Positions 11,776-24,560 of a stretch of 64,000 nt of DNA are shown piece after piece (the stretch's first letter is position 1; the number at the start of each line of letters is the position of its first letter). The translations under genes and the position numbers were made by a program. Below the pieces are notes generated by a model that ran no database searches, was not told the DNA's origin, and worked only from the letters and a program-made list of their open reading frames with translations. Source of the stretch: Aurelia coerulea (Eukaryota > Cnidaria > Scyphozoa > Semaeostomeae > Ulmaridae); contig CM076961.1 of assembly GCA_039566865.1 (NCBI GenBank), forward strand, positions 6,905,501 to 6,969,500, written 5' to 3'.

Positions 11776-14700
11776 CCAGCATAGCCGTCAAATCTTTTCT
11801 TTTGTCGACAGCTCCCGTGGGGTTCTGCTCCACGCTCTGATCAGATCGCATTTTCTCCTAAAATTGACCAATCAGGTGCCGTCGTTGCATTTACTTCCGC
11901 GTTTCGCAGCAAAACTTAGGCCATTTTCGGCCGTTTTGACCACTCTCCGGAAAAAATCATTGCACGATCGGATAAATCGATTTTCATCAAAATTTCAAGT
12001 GGAGGGGATTCTCCATGCTTTGTACCATAAGTGTTTTCGGTATGGCCTTGCGATCACTAAAAATAGCAGAATTGTGGCATTTTTAAGCTCAATGCAGTCA
12101 TTCATCGGTTACAGATTCTATAATCAGCAAAAAGAAGAGTACAAAATTGAAAACCTGAAGAAGAACTAGTGCTTACACATACCTCAGATGGTTTTAATAA
12201 CAAACATCCACTTTTTCTGCCGCAATCTACAGCCAGTTTCACCAGCAAACAACGCAGTCAACAAAAATGGGCGCGATGACTTGAATGATTACATGCCATC
12301 GTCGAATAACAACAAAATCCCATTCCAATGAACAGAAATATAAATAAATCAATGGTGAATAACGAATATATGAACTTGCTACGCTGAAGAATATGAGACG
12401 AGCTGTGCGTCCAATCTGGCCCAGAAAAGACAATTTCGTGAAGTCTTTTTCGATAAACCGTGCCACCATTCCTTTATAGGTGGAAAACGGCAATAACATT
12501 AGCCAAGACGATGTACGAATTTATCGGTCACATCCCATATTTTAGTGCAAGAAAATGTCTGTCGTCTTATGGTCTAGCAGCTTCATGAAACAGAACTGAA
12601 ATGCTAGAATTAATGTTCTTACGAATACGAGTAACAAGAAGAAATGTACATCTTACATCTTATTTTCATAACGAGTAAAAGAGCTTGATCTTTTCGACAT
12701 TATAAATACTATTTATAGAAACTCCTCATGTCAAGTTCACATTTTGTACGGATATCATCGAAAATATCTTATCTTTGAGAAGTCCTTTATTAGAAAATCA
12801 CCCCTTGACGGCCAAGCAACACAATAGCATCAAAGCAAAGTTGGGCAGTTTACTAACTCATTGCCCATTGATGGAAGCATAACCCCGTTTTTTGTAAGAT
12901 TCTACAACTTCTTGTTTGTAAGATTCTACTCCAATACAGAAAGCTCCTCAAAATTCTCATTATTTGAGTACAAAATGTTTCGTAAGAGTTTTTTAAAAGT
13001 TCTATCAAGTTTCTACACATATTTTTTTTATAAGTAACTGCCCATAAGAAACTCAACCCTCAGATCGCAAAAAAATTAAGAAACTCCAGTATTGAGAAAA
13101 TATATGTTAAAAAACTATTTATTTGGATAAAGGAAATCCTTGACATATATTTACTCTATTTTTATTTGTTTTCTGTATCATATTACTCGTAAGGTCCTTG
13201 AGTGATGTCTAAACATTGGAAAGGCTGCTGAAAACATTATTTTCAAATGTCCACAATGGCACAGGCAGTGAACATGAATATTGTTATGGCACCTTCAAGA
13301 AACTCGTAAGAAATTATGAGTACTGAAAATCTGATAATTTTAAGAAACTTTCAGTACTGGCCGGAATTATTAGTTTCTTCTAAAAAAACACGTGTATTGG
13401 TAGTGGGATCTCTGGGATCTCCTGTGCCTTCGATAAAATTGTACAGCAAATGATGAAATCATGCCACAGTGTAGATCACGTACGAAATTTCATGTAAGAA
13501 AATTACCAAGTAAAAAATGAAATTAATTCGTTCCAGTTTCCAAGACGTTTTATTTACTTTGGGCCTGATTCTAATAGAAATGTTTCTTGTAAGGTTCCCA
13601 AATTTTCAAAAATTCCTACTGGCAGTTTGTCGACGTTCATTCAGAACCACATTTTGAACCGTAATGCAATTTCTGGTTGGAAACATTTTGCAACTCATGA
13701 CTAACTTTGAAAAAGTTTCTTAAATTTGAAATGACCTTTGATCGCTTCTAATAGAGTTTCTTAATTAATGGAAGAGTCAATAACGGTTTCCATCAATCAG
13801 TTTGCAGAAAAAGTGTGTGCAGTTGCATTGATAGAGATCCGACATCATAGGAAATATTTTCAAGAAACTGAACTCGCAGGTCACCCAGAATATAAAATCT
13901 TGGATACTGGAAAAAATTCATTTCACTTTTCATTTGGTAATTTCTTACATGAAATTTCGTACGTGATCTACACTGTGGCATGATTTCCTAGTATGCCGAA
14001 CAATTTTATTGAAGGCTGAAGGCACAAGAGATCCCAGCAGAGATTCTACACCATCGATAGAAATTTGAGGGAAAAATTAAGAAACTCTTACGAAACATTT
14101 TGTACTCAGATAATGAGAATTTTGAGGAGCTTTCTGTATTGGATCAACGTTCTAGAATTGTACGAAAATAGGGCTGTGCTTCCATGAATGGGCAATGAGT
14201 TTGCAAACTGCCCAACTTTGCTGTGATGCTACTGTGTCGCTTGATCGTCAAGGGGTGATTTTCTAATGAAGGGCTTCTAAAAGATAAGATATTTTCTATG
14301 ATATCCGCAAAAAACGTGAAATTGACATGAGGAGTTTCTATAAATAGTATTTATAATGTCGAAAAGATCAATCTATTTTACTCGTTATGAAAATAAGATG
14401 TAAGATGTACATTTCTTCTTGTTATTCGTATTCGTAAGAACATTAATTCTAGCATTTCAGTTCTGTTTCATGAAGCTGCTAGACCATAAGACGACAGACA
14501 TTTTCTTGCACTAAAAGATGGGATGTGACCGATAAATGCGTACATCGTCTTGGCTAATGTTATTGCCGGTTTCCACCTATAAAGGAATGGTGGCACGGTT
14601 TATCGAAAAGACTTCACGAAATTGTTCTTTCTGGGCCAGATTGGACGCACAGCTCGTCCCATATTCTTCAGCGTGGCAAGTTCATATATTCGTTATTCAC

Positions 14701-15280
14701 CATTGATTTATTTATATTTCTGTTCACTGGAATGGGATTTTGTTGTTATACGACGATGGCATGTAATCATTCAAGTTCTCGCGCCCATTTTTGGTTGACT
14801 GTGTTGTTTACTGGTGGAACTGGCTGTAGATCGCGGCAGAAAAAGTGGATGTTTGTTATTAAAACCATCTGAGGTATGTGTAACCACTAGTTCTTCTTCA
14901 GGTTTTCAATTTTGTACTCTTCTTTTTGCTGATTATAGAATCTGTAACCGATGAATGACTGCATTGAGCTTAAAAATGCCACAATTCTGCTATTTTTAGT
15001 GATCGCCAGGCCATACCGAAAGAACTTATGGTTCAAAGCATGGAGAATCCCCTCCACTTGAAATTTTGATGAAAATCGATTTATCCGATCGTGCAATGAT
15101 TTTTTCCGGAGAGTGGTCAAAATGGCCGAAAATGGCCTAAGTTTTGCTGCGAAACGCGGAAGTAAATGCAACGACGGCACCTGATTGGTCAATTTTAGGA
15201 GAAAATGCCATCTGATCAGAGCGTGGAGCAGAACCCCACGGGAGCTTTCGACAAAAGAAAAGATTTGACGGCTATGCTGG
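11776..15280. mobile_element. 3.5-kb palindromic foldback element
   Basis: The left arm starting CCAGCATAGCCGTC is repeated in inverse at the right end (GACGGCTATGCTGG). The arms run for about 1.6 kb each towards a centre near 13600-13750. The outer arms look well over 90% identical. An additional segment at about 13040-13390 is present only in the left arm. Both flanks carry TTACA (11771-11775, 15281-15285), which fits a 5-bp target duplication. Neither arm contains a frame starting with ATG that looks like a transposase. It occupies half of GRAMD4 intron 14. It could be a non-autonomous foldback transposon or an inverted duplication; the flanking repeat favours a transposon. Confidence 0.8.
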
Positions 15281-15596
15281 TTACACCGATTGCAGCATTT
15301 CTATTTGTTCTGTGTTTTTCGTTGACTTGAAGGAAAACAAGGGGCATTAATCGGCGCTTGGCAATTATGGGACTGCAAGCAGACAAGTGAAGTTAAAATT
15401 TTCCATTAGTCAGCATTCCTCTCAAATAGCGATCTACCTTCGCAATCGGGTATCTTGATTGACTTGAGAGGGAGAGTGAGTAATTGGGCGATAATAGATT
15501 ACCATTGGAATGACAACACGAGCAAGTGAATAATCAATTAACACAAACAACAGAACCAGGCAAGAAGCCATATATAGCTATAACAGTTCAAATTAC

Positions 15597-15678
15597 CCTA
15601 TGAACTTCCACAATATCGTGTAGCCGTAAAGCAAAGTTCTTCTTTGAATGAAACTGATTTCTCTCAAAACACAGGTAG
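15597..15678 (-). CDS. GRAMD4: GRAMD4 exon 14
   Basis: 82 bp with acceptor TATTCTAG and donor GTAATT. It completes a split asparagine codon from exon 13 and then reads YLCFERNQF and LRLHDIVEVHR. These match YLCFES and IKLVDITDIQK of the vertebrate GRAM domain. It leaves in phase 0. Confidence 0.9.
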
Positions 15679-16083
15679 CTAGAATATAAAATTAAAAATA
15701 AAATCACCTTAACACAAATATTGTCCTGCTCAACGCCTCCACTACCAAAACATATGTACGCATCATTACAAAGGTTGGATAAACTAATTCCAAAGCATTT
15801 ACAAATACAGTAAGTACTGATCAGCATAATTTAACATTGGTCTGGAAAATATGGAGTTATCTGTTGAAAATTGTTTGCAAATATGAATAATGTCGCAATG
15901 TCGCAAATGCTTTGGTGGTGTAAAAGATGAATTTCTGCCTTTGTCATCTCAGATTACCCATGCATGAGAAATTCAGGTAGTTCATAACCTCATTAATGTA
16001 TTATTTCAACCAAGATGCAGTAAAATTACATTTTCTTCGATTATTCTAAGAAGATAATTAAAGATAAAATCAATGCAACTAAC

Positions 16084-16171
16084 TTCCTAGTAAGATAGAG
16101 ACGACCATGCTTCATATTAGAGAGTGGACTATCTTTGTTGAGTAAGGTACATCGGCGGCCATCTTCCCAAC
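16084..16171 (-). CDS. GRAMD4: GRAMD4 exon 13
   Basis: 88 bp with acceptor TTTAAAAG and donor GTTAGT. It encodes GWEDGRRCTLLNKDS and HGRLYLTR, corresponding to GWRCCLINRD and NGVLYVTEN in the vertebrate GRAM domain. It starts with two bases and ends with two bases of split codons, which fit exons 12 and 14 exactly. Confidence 0.9.
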
Positions 16172-16919
16172 CTTTTAAAAAAGCAAGAATAACAATGAAA
16201 TAAAATTTGCTAAGCACTTCAAAATAATGGACCACACTTATTACAATGCGTTAAAGTAGAAGGAGGACCATGCGAGCCACAAAAAGTTCCTGCTTTAAAG
16301 AATTCATAGCACAAATATGACTCAGCGGATGCCGTGGCTGCCGTAGTTGGAATTCGATGAAATCATGTCCTTTCCAGCTATGGCATCCACAGAATATTTA
16401 TATTTTGTTGTAGTTAGTTGCTTTTATTTGTGATATATAAAAAAAAAACAAAAACAAAACTCAGCGGATTTGAAAGATTCGAATTCTAGTTAAAGGCCGA
16501 AAGACAATATGATTGTAATTTTCTTGTGTTTTCATTTGCATTGACAGTCGTCATTTTATGAAACTTTTTGGTTGCCAACTGCCTGAAAAAGGACTAGAAT
16601 ACTTGTTCAAATCGTAAAGAATCTCTTCACGCACAACAACAAGCAAAGATATTTCAATTTATCAGGAGTTATAAGAAATAGATTTTCAGACGAAGACGGA
16701 AGATTTTCAATCCCATAATATCCCTCACAAGTGAACAATTGTACTTTCTTCATTTTTCTGTGCAAGGAATTTTTTTATGATTTGATCAAGCATGTTGGGC
16801 CTTTTTCAGGTATTTCTGGCTCATCCCGTATAGCACAATGCACAAAGTTCCTCTAAAGCAATGGAATCCAAAGAAAGATGCAACAACAATTTATACAATC
16901 AAATGAAACATAAACTAAC

Positions 16920-17058
16920 CTACTAATTGGATCTCAGTCTGAGGCAAGTGAAATCGATCACAAAATATAACAGAGCTCCATGTAAGACCTCCACTATTGG
17001 AATCCATTGATTCATTTCGACTGTGACCAGCCTCCTTTGAACCAGGACGAGATATAGG
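16920..17058 (-). CDS. GRAMD4: GRAMD4 exon 12
   Basis: 139 bp with acceptor ATTTGGTAG and donor GTTAGT. The first two thirds encode a serine-rich linker (PISRPGSKEAG). The end, FCDRFHLPQTEIQLV, is the start of the GRAM domain. It enters in phase 0 from exon 11 and ends one base into a glycine codon. Confidence 0.87.
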
Positions 17059-17469
17059 CTACCAAATTAGAAAAACGTCAGTATGCACCTGGATTATTTA
17101 AATACCAATCATGCAGTAAGTAAGGTATTTTATGGAATAAAACTTTCAGCTATTTTAAAAACCAGTCTGCATCGAGTGAAATTGTTGTACAATAGGCAGA
17201 AGTCTAAACCAATCTCCCAGCGTGCAGTGAAAAAAGCTGCAACTCCACTCAATCAGACCTCTTGCATAATCATGTACACGATTTCACTCCTTCCAGAGTC
17301 CTTTCTGGAACAGCTACGGGTTATATAATGGAGCTGGTGCTTGTTGCATTACACATTTTTGCTTTTATTGCAATAAAAACTATTACGAGGTCTTCGATGC
17401 AAGGCGAGATAAATGCCACGGTCTAATGGTGCATTATATCACAGATCCATCTTGGCAACATACGAATCT

Positions 17470-17855
17470 TTACAATGAACGATATGTTGGAAAGAAACTT
17501 TGACCTGTTAGCGGTGTCTTGAACAGTGGGGGCCCTGGGTGAAGAGCAGTGAAAGGAACGGTTATTGCCGTTGTTGCTCTCTAAGCTGGGGTTCCGATTG
17601 TTCATCACACCATTCCTAGCCTGACATCCAGCTCAAGTATTTATTCGTACACATTGTCTATATGTAGCTTTTCATAATCGTCTAAATTAGTCATATTTTA
17701 GGTGTATGTTCTTTATGTAAAGGCCAGAGGGTAGTCAACATAGTTTGCTCTCTTTGGTATCGATCTTGTAATTTTGCATGGTATCTTACTTGTAACGTCA
17801 TAGGTAATTCGTTATTGTAAAGTTCTTACATTGAATTTATAAATAAAAAAGATAA
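17470..17855 (+). repeat. LINE 3' UTR fragment, same family as 28345-30255
   Basis: The order of GGGGTTCC, ACCATTCCTAGCCTGA, TATGTAGCT and a final ATTGAATTTATAAATAAA matches the 3' UTR of the minus-strand LINE at 28345-30255 read in its own sense. Only the tail was inserted, so it is a strongly 5'-truncated copy in GRAMD4 intron 11. Confidence 0.6.
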
Positions 17856-18284
17856 AACAATATCACATATCGATGATAGCAGACGCAAATTGGCAATGAT
17901 TTGTTTCCATTTCAAACTAAAATAGCAGCACATAAATGAAGACAATGCATGCATTGTTGACGGCGTTAGAACGGGCTAACAGTAGCCTGCAGGCAGCAAC
18001 TACTGCCGTTTCCTCAGTATGAGATAGATTGGATTGGATATCTTGTTTCCCAATTGGTAGAGTATGCCCATGAGCAAGCCCTTGTTCTCAAGATATGAGA
18101 AATGCTGAACCCTACCTGATAAGCTGAAGCCGATCCTCTTTTTGTTTAAAGCGCATTGCCTCTTTTTTAGTCTGCTGATATCTAAGTCGTGCATGAATAA
18201 ACAAAGCAAGCAAGAGGGAACCTATCTCGTGTTGCTGTTTGTCTTTCCTAGTCATAGGCAGCTGCATTAAATCTAATTAAACTA

Positions 18285-18992
18285 CAGGATGTCCCTGAGA
18301 AATTGCACGACGTTTGATTCAATATTAAAAAATAACGGTAAAATGTACAGGTTCCTGGTTAGATACCCCTGTTCATAAGATTTGAGATTAATTGTTTACG
18401 CCAGAATCTTGTGAATACGCTAAGAATTCACGAATGTACAAGCTTTTGAAGTTCAAGTCTGTGCGAAAGCTGAAACCAGACGCCTTTAACTGATTTGTTT
18501 TTCAAAAAGACGTCCCAAGATCGACGTAAAAGAAGACTGTCCAATGGTTTACCTCTCGTTGAGGTAAACCAAATAGGACTTCAAAAGTAATTTAATTTTG
18601 GTAACAGTTGCCACAATTTACTTAAGAATGCAAGTATCCAAAAACATTGAATGAAAACTTCATCAATGAAAGCCAGTGCCAATCCAAATTGTGCTCAACA
18701 GAATTCCTCCAAGCATCCATATCATTAATTCAATGTTAGAGAGAGCTAGTTTATCCAAAGTGCTTCTTAAATTCAATTAGATTTGAATAAACGATATGCT
18801 ACTTATATGCAATTTTGGGGCGTCTTGTTTCAGCTTACGCACACACTTAAACTTCAAAAGCTCGTAACTGCGTGGATATTTAGCCGATTTGCTAGCTTCT
18901 GGTGTCTGAAATTAGTTAACAATCTCAGCAATACGGTTATCTTACCATGGAGCCTGTCAATTATTTCGTCATTTCTAAATATTGACACCCTG
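18285..18992 (+). mobile_element. Tc1/mariner-type MITE, family C copy 1
   Basis: 708 bp flanked by TA (18283-18284, 18993-18994). The left end is CAGGATGTCCCTGAGAAATTG and the right end TGACACCCTG. Subterminal blocks such as AAGTTCAAGTCTGTGCGAAAG recur inverted near the other end. There is no transposase frame. Confidence 0.8.
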
Positions 18993-19139
18993 TATTAGGT
19001 TCCTCAATCAAGGGAATAGCAGGTGATTTTGGACAGGCATTGTGCTGTTGATGCCCAGACACTAATAGAGGAGAGGCAACAACATTTCCAATTGATATGT
19101 TGTGTAGAAGGATAAAACCACTGGAGTCGACAAGCAGCC

Positions 19140-19221
19140 AAGCCTGTGTGCAGACTCTATTGATTTATTTTCATTTCAGACAGTTTCATTTCATAAATCA
19201 GTAGGGTCCGCATGCAGGCTA
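19140..19221. mobile_element. 82-bp MITE with 9-bp target duplication (Mutator-like)
   Basis: Terminal AGCCTGTGTGCAGAC and its imperfect inverse GTCCGCATGCAGGCT enclose 82 bp. The flanks CAAGCAGCC (19131-19139) and CAAGCAACC (19222-19230) are a 9-bp duplication with one mismatch. The ends match those of the 64-bp element at 49674-49737. Confidence 0.65.
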
Positions 19222-19279
19222 CAAGCAACCTAGCGATGACTACAGTATGCTGCAGACAACTTGCAACCATGATGATGTA

Positions 19280-20031
19280 CATGGTGTCTCAGAAAAATTG
19301 TTCGACGTTTGATTAAATGTTGAAAAATAACGATAAAAGGTACGGGCTCCTGGTTAGACATCCCTGTTCCTCAGATTTTAAATTAATTTTGACGCCAAAA
19401 TCTTGCGAATCCGCTAAGAATTCACGGATTTACAAGCTTTTGAAGTTCAAAGATGTGCGAAAGTTGAAACCAGACGCCCCTAACTGACTTGTTTTCCAAA
19501 AAGACGTTCTAAAATCGAGGTAAAAGAAGGCTGTCCAATGTTTTACCTCTCGTCGATATCAGAGCAAACCACAAAAGACTTCCAAAGTTATCTAATTCTT
19601 GTAATCGTTGCCAAAATTTACTTCAGACTGCAAGTATTTAAAAACACGGAATGAAAACTTAATCAATGAAAGATGGGGCAATTCCAAATTGTGCTGAACA
19701 GAATTCCTCCACGCATACATAGCCTTGATTCAATGTTATAGAACGCTAGTTGATCAAAAGTGATTTTCAAATTCCATTTGATTTGCTTTGAATAACCCAG
19801 ATTCTACTTTCACTAAATATGAAATTTAGGGGCGTCTGGTTTCAGCTTTCGCACAAACTTGAACCTCGAACGCTCGTAATTCCGTGAAAATTTAGCCGAT
19901 TTGCTAGTTTCTGGTGTCTAAAATCAATTTAAAATATCAGCAATATGGTTATGATAACAGGGAGCCCATTCATCATTTCGTTATTTTTTTATATTTAATC
20001 AAACGTCGAACAATTTTTTTGGGACACCCTG
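19280..20031 (+). mobile_element. Tc1/mariner-type MITE, family C copy 2
   Basis: A 752-bp copy of family C, flanked by TA (19278-19279, 20032-20033). Its right end, CGTCGAACAATTTTTTTGGG followed by ACACCCTG, is better preserved than in copy 1. It lies in the same orientation as copy 1, 285 bp further on in intron 11. Confidence 0.82.
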
Positions 20032-20516
20032 TATATGAAGAAAACTACATTTAGCGTTACACTTACGTTAAAAGATCGTAAATCGAAATGAAATCGAAGC
20101 AGATTAACGATATGTGGCGACAAAGAAAACAATACACAAGAATATTGAAAAATTCAAACTTCAAATACGTCAACGAAAGGTAACAATTAGTAGAGATTGC
20201 AATCCCTTGCCTACAAAATTTGGAGAAAAATAATTTCCATCGAAGTGTACCAGTACAACAGTGCCATCACAAACCAGACATCAATTTTAGTGTAAGCTGA
20301 GCCCTCCAGTTAACGATGGATTATGGCAATAAAAAAAAACTCCGGGCGATCTTTTATCTCTTAAGGCTCAATGAAGCTCTTCTCGATAGACACTGTGAAA
20401 ATAAAATGTTGGATGTGCGATCTAGGAACCCACATCTATATCCGTTGAAGAGGGAGATCATCATTGGTGAGCATTTGCAACTGAAAAACCTTTGTCTACA
20501 TATAAAAAATACATAC
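20032..20516. other. Unassigned end of GRAMD4 intron 11
   Basis: AT-rich sequence with no repeat or coding similarity that I could recognise. Confidence 0.4.
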
Positions 20517-20666
20517 ATCTCCGTCGCTATCTATTGTCGGCGAATGCGACCCGTTGCTCTCAACTGCAGGTTCGACATCTTCTGTTTTCAATTTATGCAC
20601 AGGATCCTCCTCCCTTGTTGGCAGTTCACTCCAAAGCCTGTCGATGTTATCATACCGCTTTTTAAC
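20517..20666 (-). CDS. GRAMD4: GRAMD4 exon 11
   Basis: Exactly 50 codons (150 bp, phase 0-0) with acceptor AATTTGCAG and donor GTATGT. It begins VKKRYDNIDRLWSELPT, which corresponds to RAKYDTPYIIWRSLPT of the vertebrate protein. It then enters an acidic, serine-rich linker that is poorly conserved. Confidence 0.88.
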
Positions 20667-21039
20667 CTGCAAATTTAAAGAAAGAAATTAAGCTCTTGAG
20701 AGTCACACTGTGGAAAATATGACAAGGACTCTATAAGGAAATCGAATATTTTGAAAAATTTGCCACAGGCGACATGGGCTTCACAACTCGAAATTCATAT
20801 TCACAATTCTGGTCATTTGCACTGTTGATCTACAATTCTAAGTACCTAATTACCCTTAACGTCGCTCGATAACTTTGGAACATTGTTCTCGTACAATTTT
20901 GACAAACCCAGGATTCTTGATTGTAAACATCGTCTTACTATTAACTTCAAAAAATGTGGAAGATCTTGTCAATCAATAAATTTACGAAAATATCTTCAAA
21001 ATAATTTACTACCTATATTGCCTAGAGAATCTTACAAAC

Positions 21040-21098
21040 CTTGGGAAATCTTTTGTATATAGGTCCAATGATGAAAAACTTGATCCCAATTCCAAAAC
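21040..21098 (-). CDS. GRAMD4: GRAMD4 exon 10
   Basis: 59 bp with acceptor TTTTTACAG and donor GTTTGT. It completes a glycine codon and then reads GIGIKFFIIGPIYKRFPK, matching GIKFFLIDFIFKRCPR in the vertebrate protein. This is the second half of the second hydrophobic block. Confidence 0.9.
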
Positions 21099-21147
21099 CT
21101 GTAAAAATTAAAGATAAAAGTTGTTTTGTTCCAGTAATTTATTTTAA

Positions 21148-21323
21148 AGGGAATTAAGCATATAAAAGTGGTTCAAGCCACTTGCAGTCAAATTCTAGCC
21201 TATCAGATACCAGGATGTCCTGTTTACGCAGATCAGCTATCCAAATATGGTGCGGCACGTGTATCGGCCAATTGTCTTAGTAAGGTTATTTTTATCAAAG
21301 GCTTATATATGCCTAGACTCCCT
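21148..21323 (+). mobile_element. TTAA-flanked MITE, copy 1 (piggyBac-type)
   Basis: 176 bp with ends AGGGAATTAAGCATATA and TATATGCCTAGACTCCCT, flanked by TTAA (21144-21147, 21324-21327). A copy in the same orientation lies at 23013-23190. The TTAA duplication is the hallmark of piggyBac elements. Confidence 0.75.
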
Positions 21324-21327
21324 TTAA

Positions 21328-23012
21328 GTGGGCTGGTAGGATTTTTAGCTATTTTGTAGCACAATGAGAGACTGGTCATAAGCGAGTCAATTTTATTGAC
21401 ATAATTTTATTGACCAAGCAACTTGATGTAAGCTACAGCTCAGGTATGACTTCATTTTCAGAACATACATGCAATTCATAGTTATAAAGTAATGGCGTGG
21501 ATAAATAACACAGAAATCCATGGGACAGATATCAATACTCTACGGTGGAAACAGGAATGCAAATTTCAGACAAAGAATTGCATTTTGTAACATCAGATAA
21601 GTAGTAGCCAATAAGTGATCTGAAAGGATTCTATATTTTCTTTCAGCACAATTTTCAATATAGTCACGATCTAGATATTCCACAGGGGTCCAGGAGTGTC
21701 AGTGAAGACGGCAGCGTTGGCTCATTTAGTTCACCGCTATCAGGATTATGAAAAGCAACAGAGGTGTAATTTGATACAGATTACATCATGGTCGCGGTCA
21801 GCCTGCTTTTGTTACAGCAGACAAATCTTTTGTTATTTGAGAGCTCTCATCTCATTGGCAACAGTTTGAATTCGTGTCATTGTTTTAAAATCATGTGCCT
21901 TAAAAGAAAAGGGACAACGAGAAAGGGAATAACACTCTTCTGGTGCTCCTTGAAGCAGGGCCAAATGTTTGCCACTGCTTCAGGGGATTTTCTCTGCGAT
22001 CATAAAGCAAGACTTGAGGTCAAAGTTACGTGGTGAGGCCCTTTCATAAAGCTTGTGGATTGGTTAGAAATCTTTCCATCAATCTTCGCCTCGTTCAGAT
22101 TTGGAGGGAATTAATATAACTAGGCAAAATAGCTATTTTCTGTATGAAATTACCAAAAGAGGACACATTTAATAAAAAACAGATAGATCACTTTTACGTT
22201 TGATAAGGGACTAACACGGTGGTAAATTTTACTATACTCTTGATGCAAACGTGGATTATTGGGATCTCCTCTTGATGTTTTACTTGGGAGAGGATATTAC
22301 TGTATATCACATTTATGGTGTGGGGGGGGGGGGGCTTTGATAGAGGTTTTTCCTTCACGCTTATTTCATGATGTTATAAAACTTTTTATATAAAAGTGTT
22401 CCCATAGGGGTGTATGGTTCTAAAATAACTGCTCTCGTACATTATTTTAACAAGAAATTTGCAACTTTGCTTTGTGTTTGCCAGTTTGCCAGTTTGACAG
22501 GGTAGTAAATGTGAAAACCTTTCTTCCACAGTGGGTAACAATGTAAATATCCCAGCGGCATACATCCCCGTACATTTTGAGGTCAAGTGCCACCCCCGCG
22601 CATTAGGTTCTCATAGGTGGGAAATGCAGGCATTGAAATATTTAAAATCAAGAATGCAAGAGAGGGGACGCAGGGGAGCACTTCTGCCCTCTTTCTCGAA
22701 GATGACCTAAATTTGCTATTTCCTATTGCGTCGCCCTTAGCAAATTATACATGTCTCTTCATTTTGCAGTCCCCCCTAAATACTACGTTCCAAATGAAGG
22801 CGATGATTAATTGAAATATATAATTTGAAGTGAAATTAATCACAAAGATGGATATTAAAGGCAATTATACATGAAGCCAGTCACAAATCATTTAACACAT
22901 GCAGTTCTCCGTCTCTTCGCTCTTCTTTCCATCACGCTTGAGGAGAGGGGTAATTTTGTGTACCTTGTGAGCAAAGAACGTGAGCTCAAAAATTTCGATC
23001 AAACCAACTCAA
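21328..23012. other. Unassigned part of GRAMD4 intron 9
   Basis: No gene or repeat family was recognised. The only notable feature is a G run at about 22321-22334. Confidence 0.4.
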
Positions 23013-23190
23013 AGGGAATGTAAGCATATAAGAGTGGTCCAGGCCACTTGTGGTCAAATTCTAGCCTATATCAGATATAAGTATTTACTGTTGACGTAGA
23101 TCAGTTAACCAAATATAGTTCCAAAGGTGTCACGGTCATTTGTCTTTGCGCTGTTATTTTATGACAGGCTTAGATATGCTTCGATTCCCT
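23013..23190 (+). mobile_element. TTAA-flanked MITE, copy 2 (piggyBac-type)
   Basis: 178 bp, similar along its length to 21148-21323 (shared TCAAATTCTAGCCTAT). Its ends are AGGGAATGTAAGCATATA and TATGCTTCGATTCCCT. The right flank is TTAA; the left flank has decayed to TCAA. Confidence 0.7.
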
Positions 23191-23772
23191 TTAATTCCCT
23201 TTAGTCTGTTGAAGCCTCTGAAGCAGTAGCAAACACCTGACCTCACTTTAGTTGCTCGCAAAACCGAATGGAGAAAAAACTTCTTCTTTTTCTCCCCGTG
23301 AAAAACGAGTGTTGACATAAAATTGACAGATTGGTAAATACATCAATGGTTTGTGTAAATGGTACAGAGTAAATCGAAAACGCTTATCTGGCATCAGAAA
23401 TTCAACGAAGTTCTAGATCCACCTCTGAAGCCACTCATCAGAGTTTCATCCCTTTCATACTGTACTATATTATCATTGCAACAATAGCAGACTAACCCAA
23501 CGATCAAATTACACAGTTGTTGCTTTTCATAATTCGGATTACATATTCTAACGTTTTCACGAGCAATTTTTGTACTGGAAATACCTAGGCAATATGTGGT
23601 TAAACTGCGTTACTCCATAGAGTAACGTGACCGTGACCGTCACCGTGACCAATGAGACATAGGATAGAACTTCGTTGGTGGAAGGGGGAAGAACATTTCT
23701 CCAGTAAAATTGTCAATTTTGCTAACAAATTCTATTTCAATTCATTTTCATTCTAGATGTCTGAATATTCTA

Positions 23773-24399
23773 GCGGGTGAGCCAGAAACAAATTCCCACT
23801 TTTGAAAATTCATAGCATCAAGAGTACTGGATGGATTGGAATGAATCAATATTTGCTTGACAGCAAAAAGATCGAAGTATTTTTGTGATTTTTCTCGCCT
23901 TCGTATGAGTACTGGAAAAATTGATAAATTCAAATTTAGACAAACTTGGTGGTTGCAAAATGAGTGAAAAAGGCCTAAAATATTTGATGAAATCATAAAG
24001 GACTCTTCACTCAGAGAAACAGAGAAAATACAATTTCTGACGGGTGAGAGATATCGTCTGCATATTTATTGCCATGGGATTGAAAATAGTTAGTGTCTGT
24101 TTGACAATCTATGTCTTATAACTCTTGATAGAGGTAAAACGCATGTGCGTATTGTTCCGTGTTAGGAGAGTCCAAACGATTTGGTCAAGTGTTTAGGCTC
24201 CTTTTCATTCATTTTACAGCCATGAAATTTTTGTAAAGTTGAATTTACCTATCTTTGCAGTGCTCGTAAGAAGGCAAGAAAAATCACAAAAATACTTCGA
24301 TCTTTTGGCTTTTGACTCAAATTTGAATCACTCAAATCCATGAAGTAATTATGGTGCTACGAATTTTCGAAAGTGGGAACTTTTTTCTGGCTCACCCGG
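23773..24399 (+). mobile_element. Tc1/mariner-type MITE, family F copy (GGGTGAGCC ends)
   Basis: 627 bp flanked by TA (23771-23772, 24400-24401). The left end GCGGGTGAGCCAGAAACAAA and the right end TTTTTTCTGGCTCACCCGG are inverted repeats that continue through CCCACTTT and GAAAATTC. It lies 160 bp from GRAMD4 exon 9. Related ends occur at 30727, 35192-38330 and 38434. Confidence 0.82.
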
Positions 24400-24560
24400 T
24401 ATGTTATTAAACAATTTCATAGTCTGAAAATCTACTGAAGAATCTGAACACTGTGTTGGAACATAGTAAATGCAGAGCTGGGGTGCGATGTGAAGAGACA
24501 GCATAGCTATAGATCTAGAAACAAACAGAAATTTGCAGGTGTATATATGAAACTCCTCAC

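Noticed and set aside
11864..12169. 101-codon open frame repeated almost identically at 14887-15192 on the other strand
   Set aside because: The two frames are mirror copies in the palindrome arms, so their similarity follows from the arms. They start at TTG with no early ATG and show no known motif. Not treated as a gene.
16460..16500. AGATTCGAATTCTAG considered as a tRNA B box
   Set aside because: No A box or cloverleaf could be placed around it.
20316..20678. 120-codon plus-strand frame
   Set aside because: It is antisense to GRAMD4 exon 11, which has splice sites and homology on the other strand.
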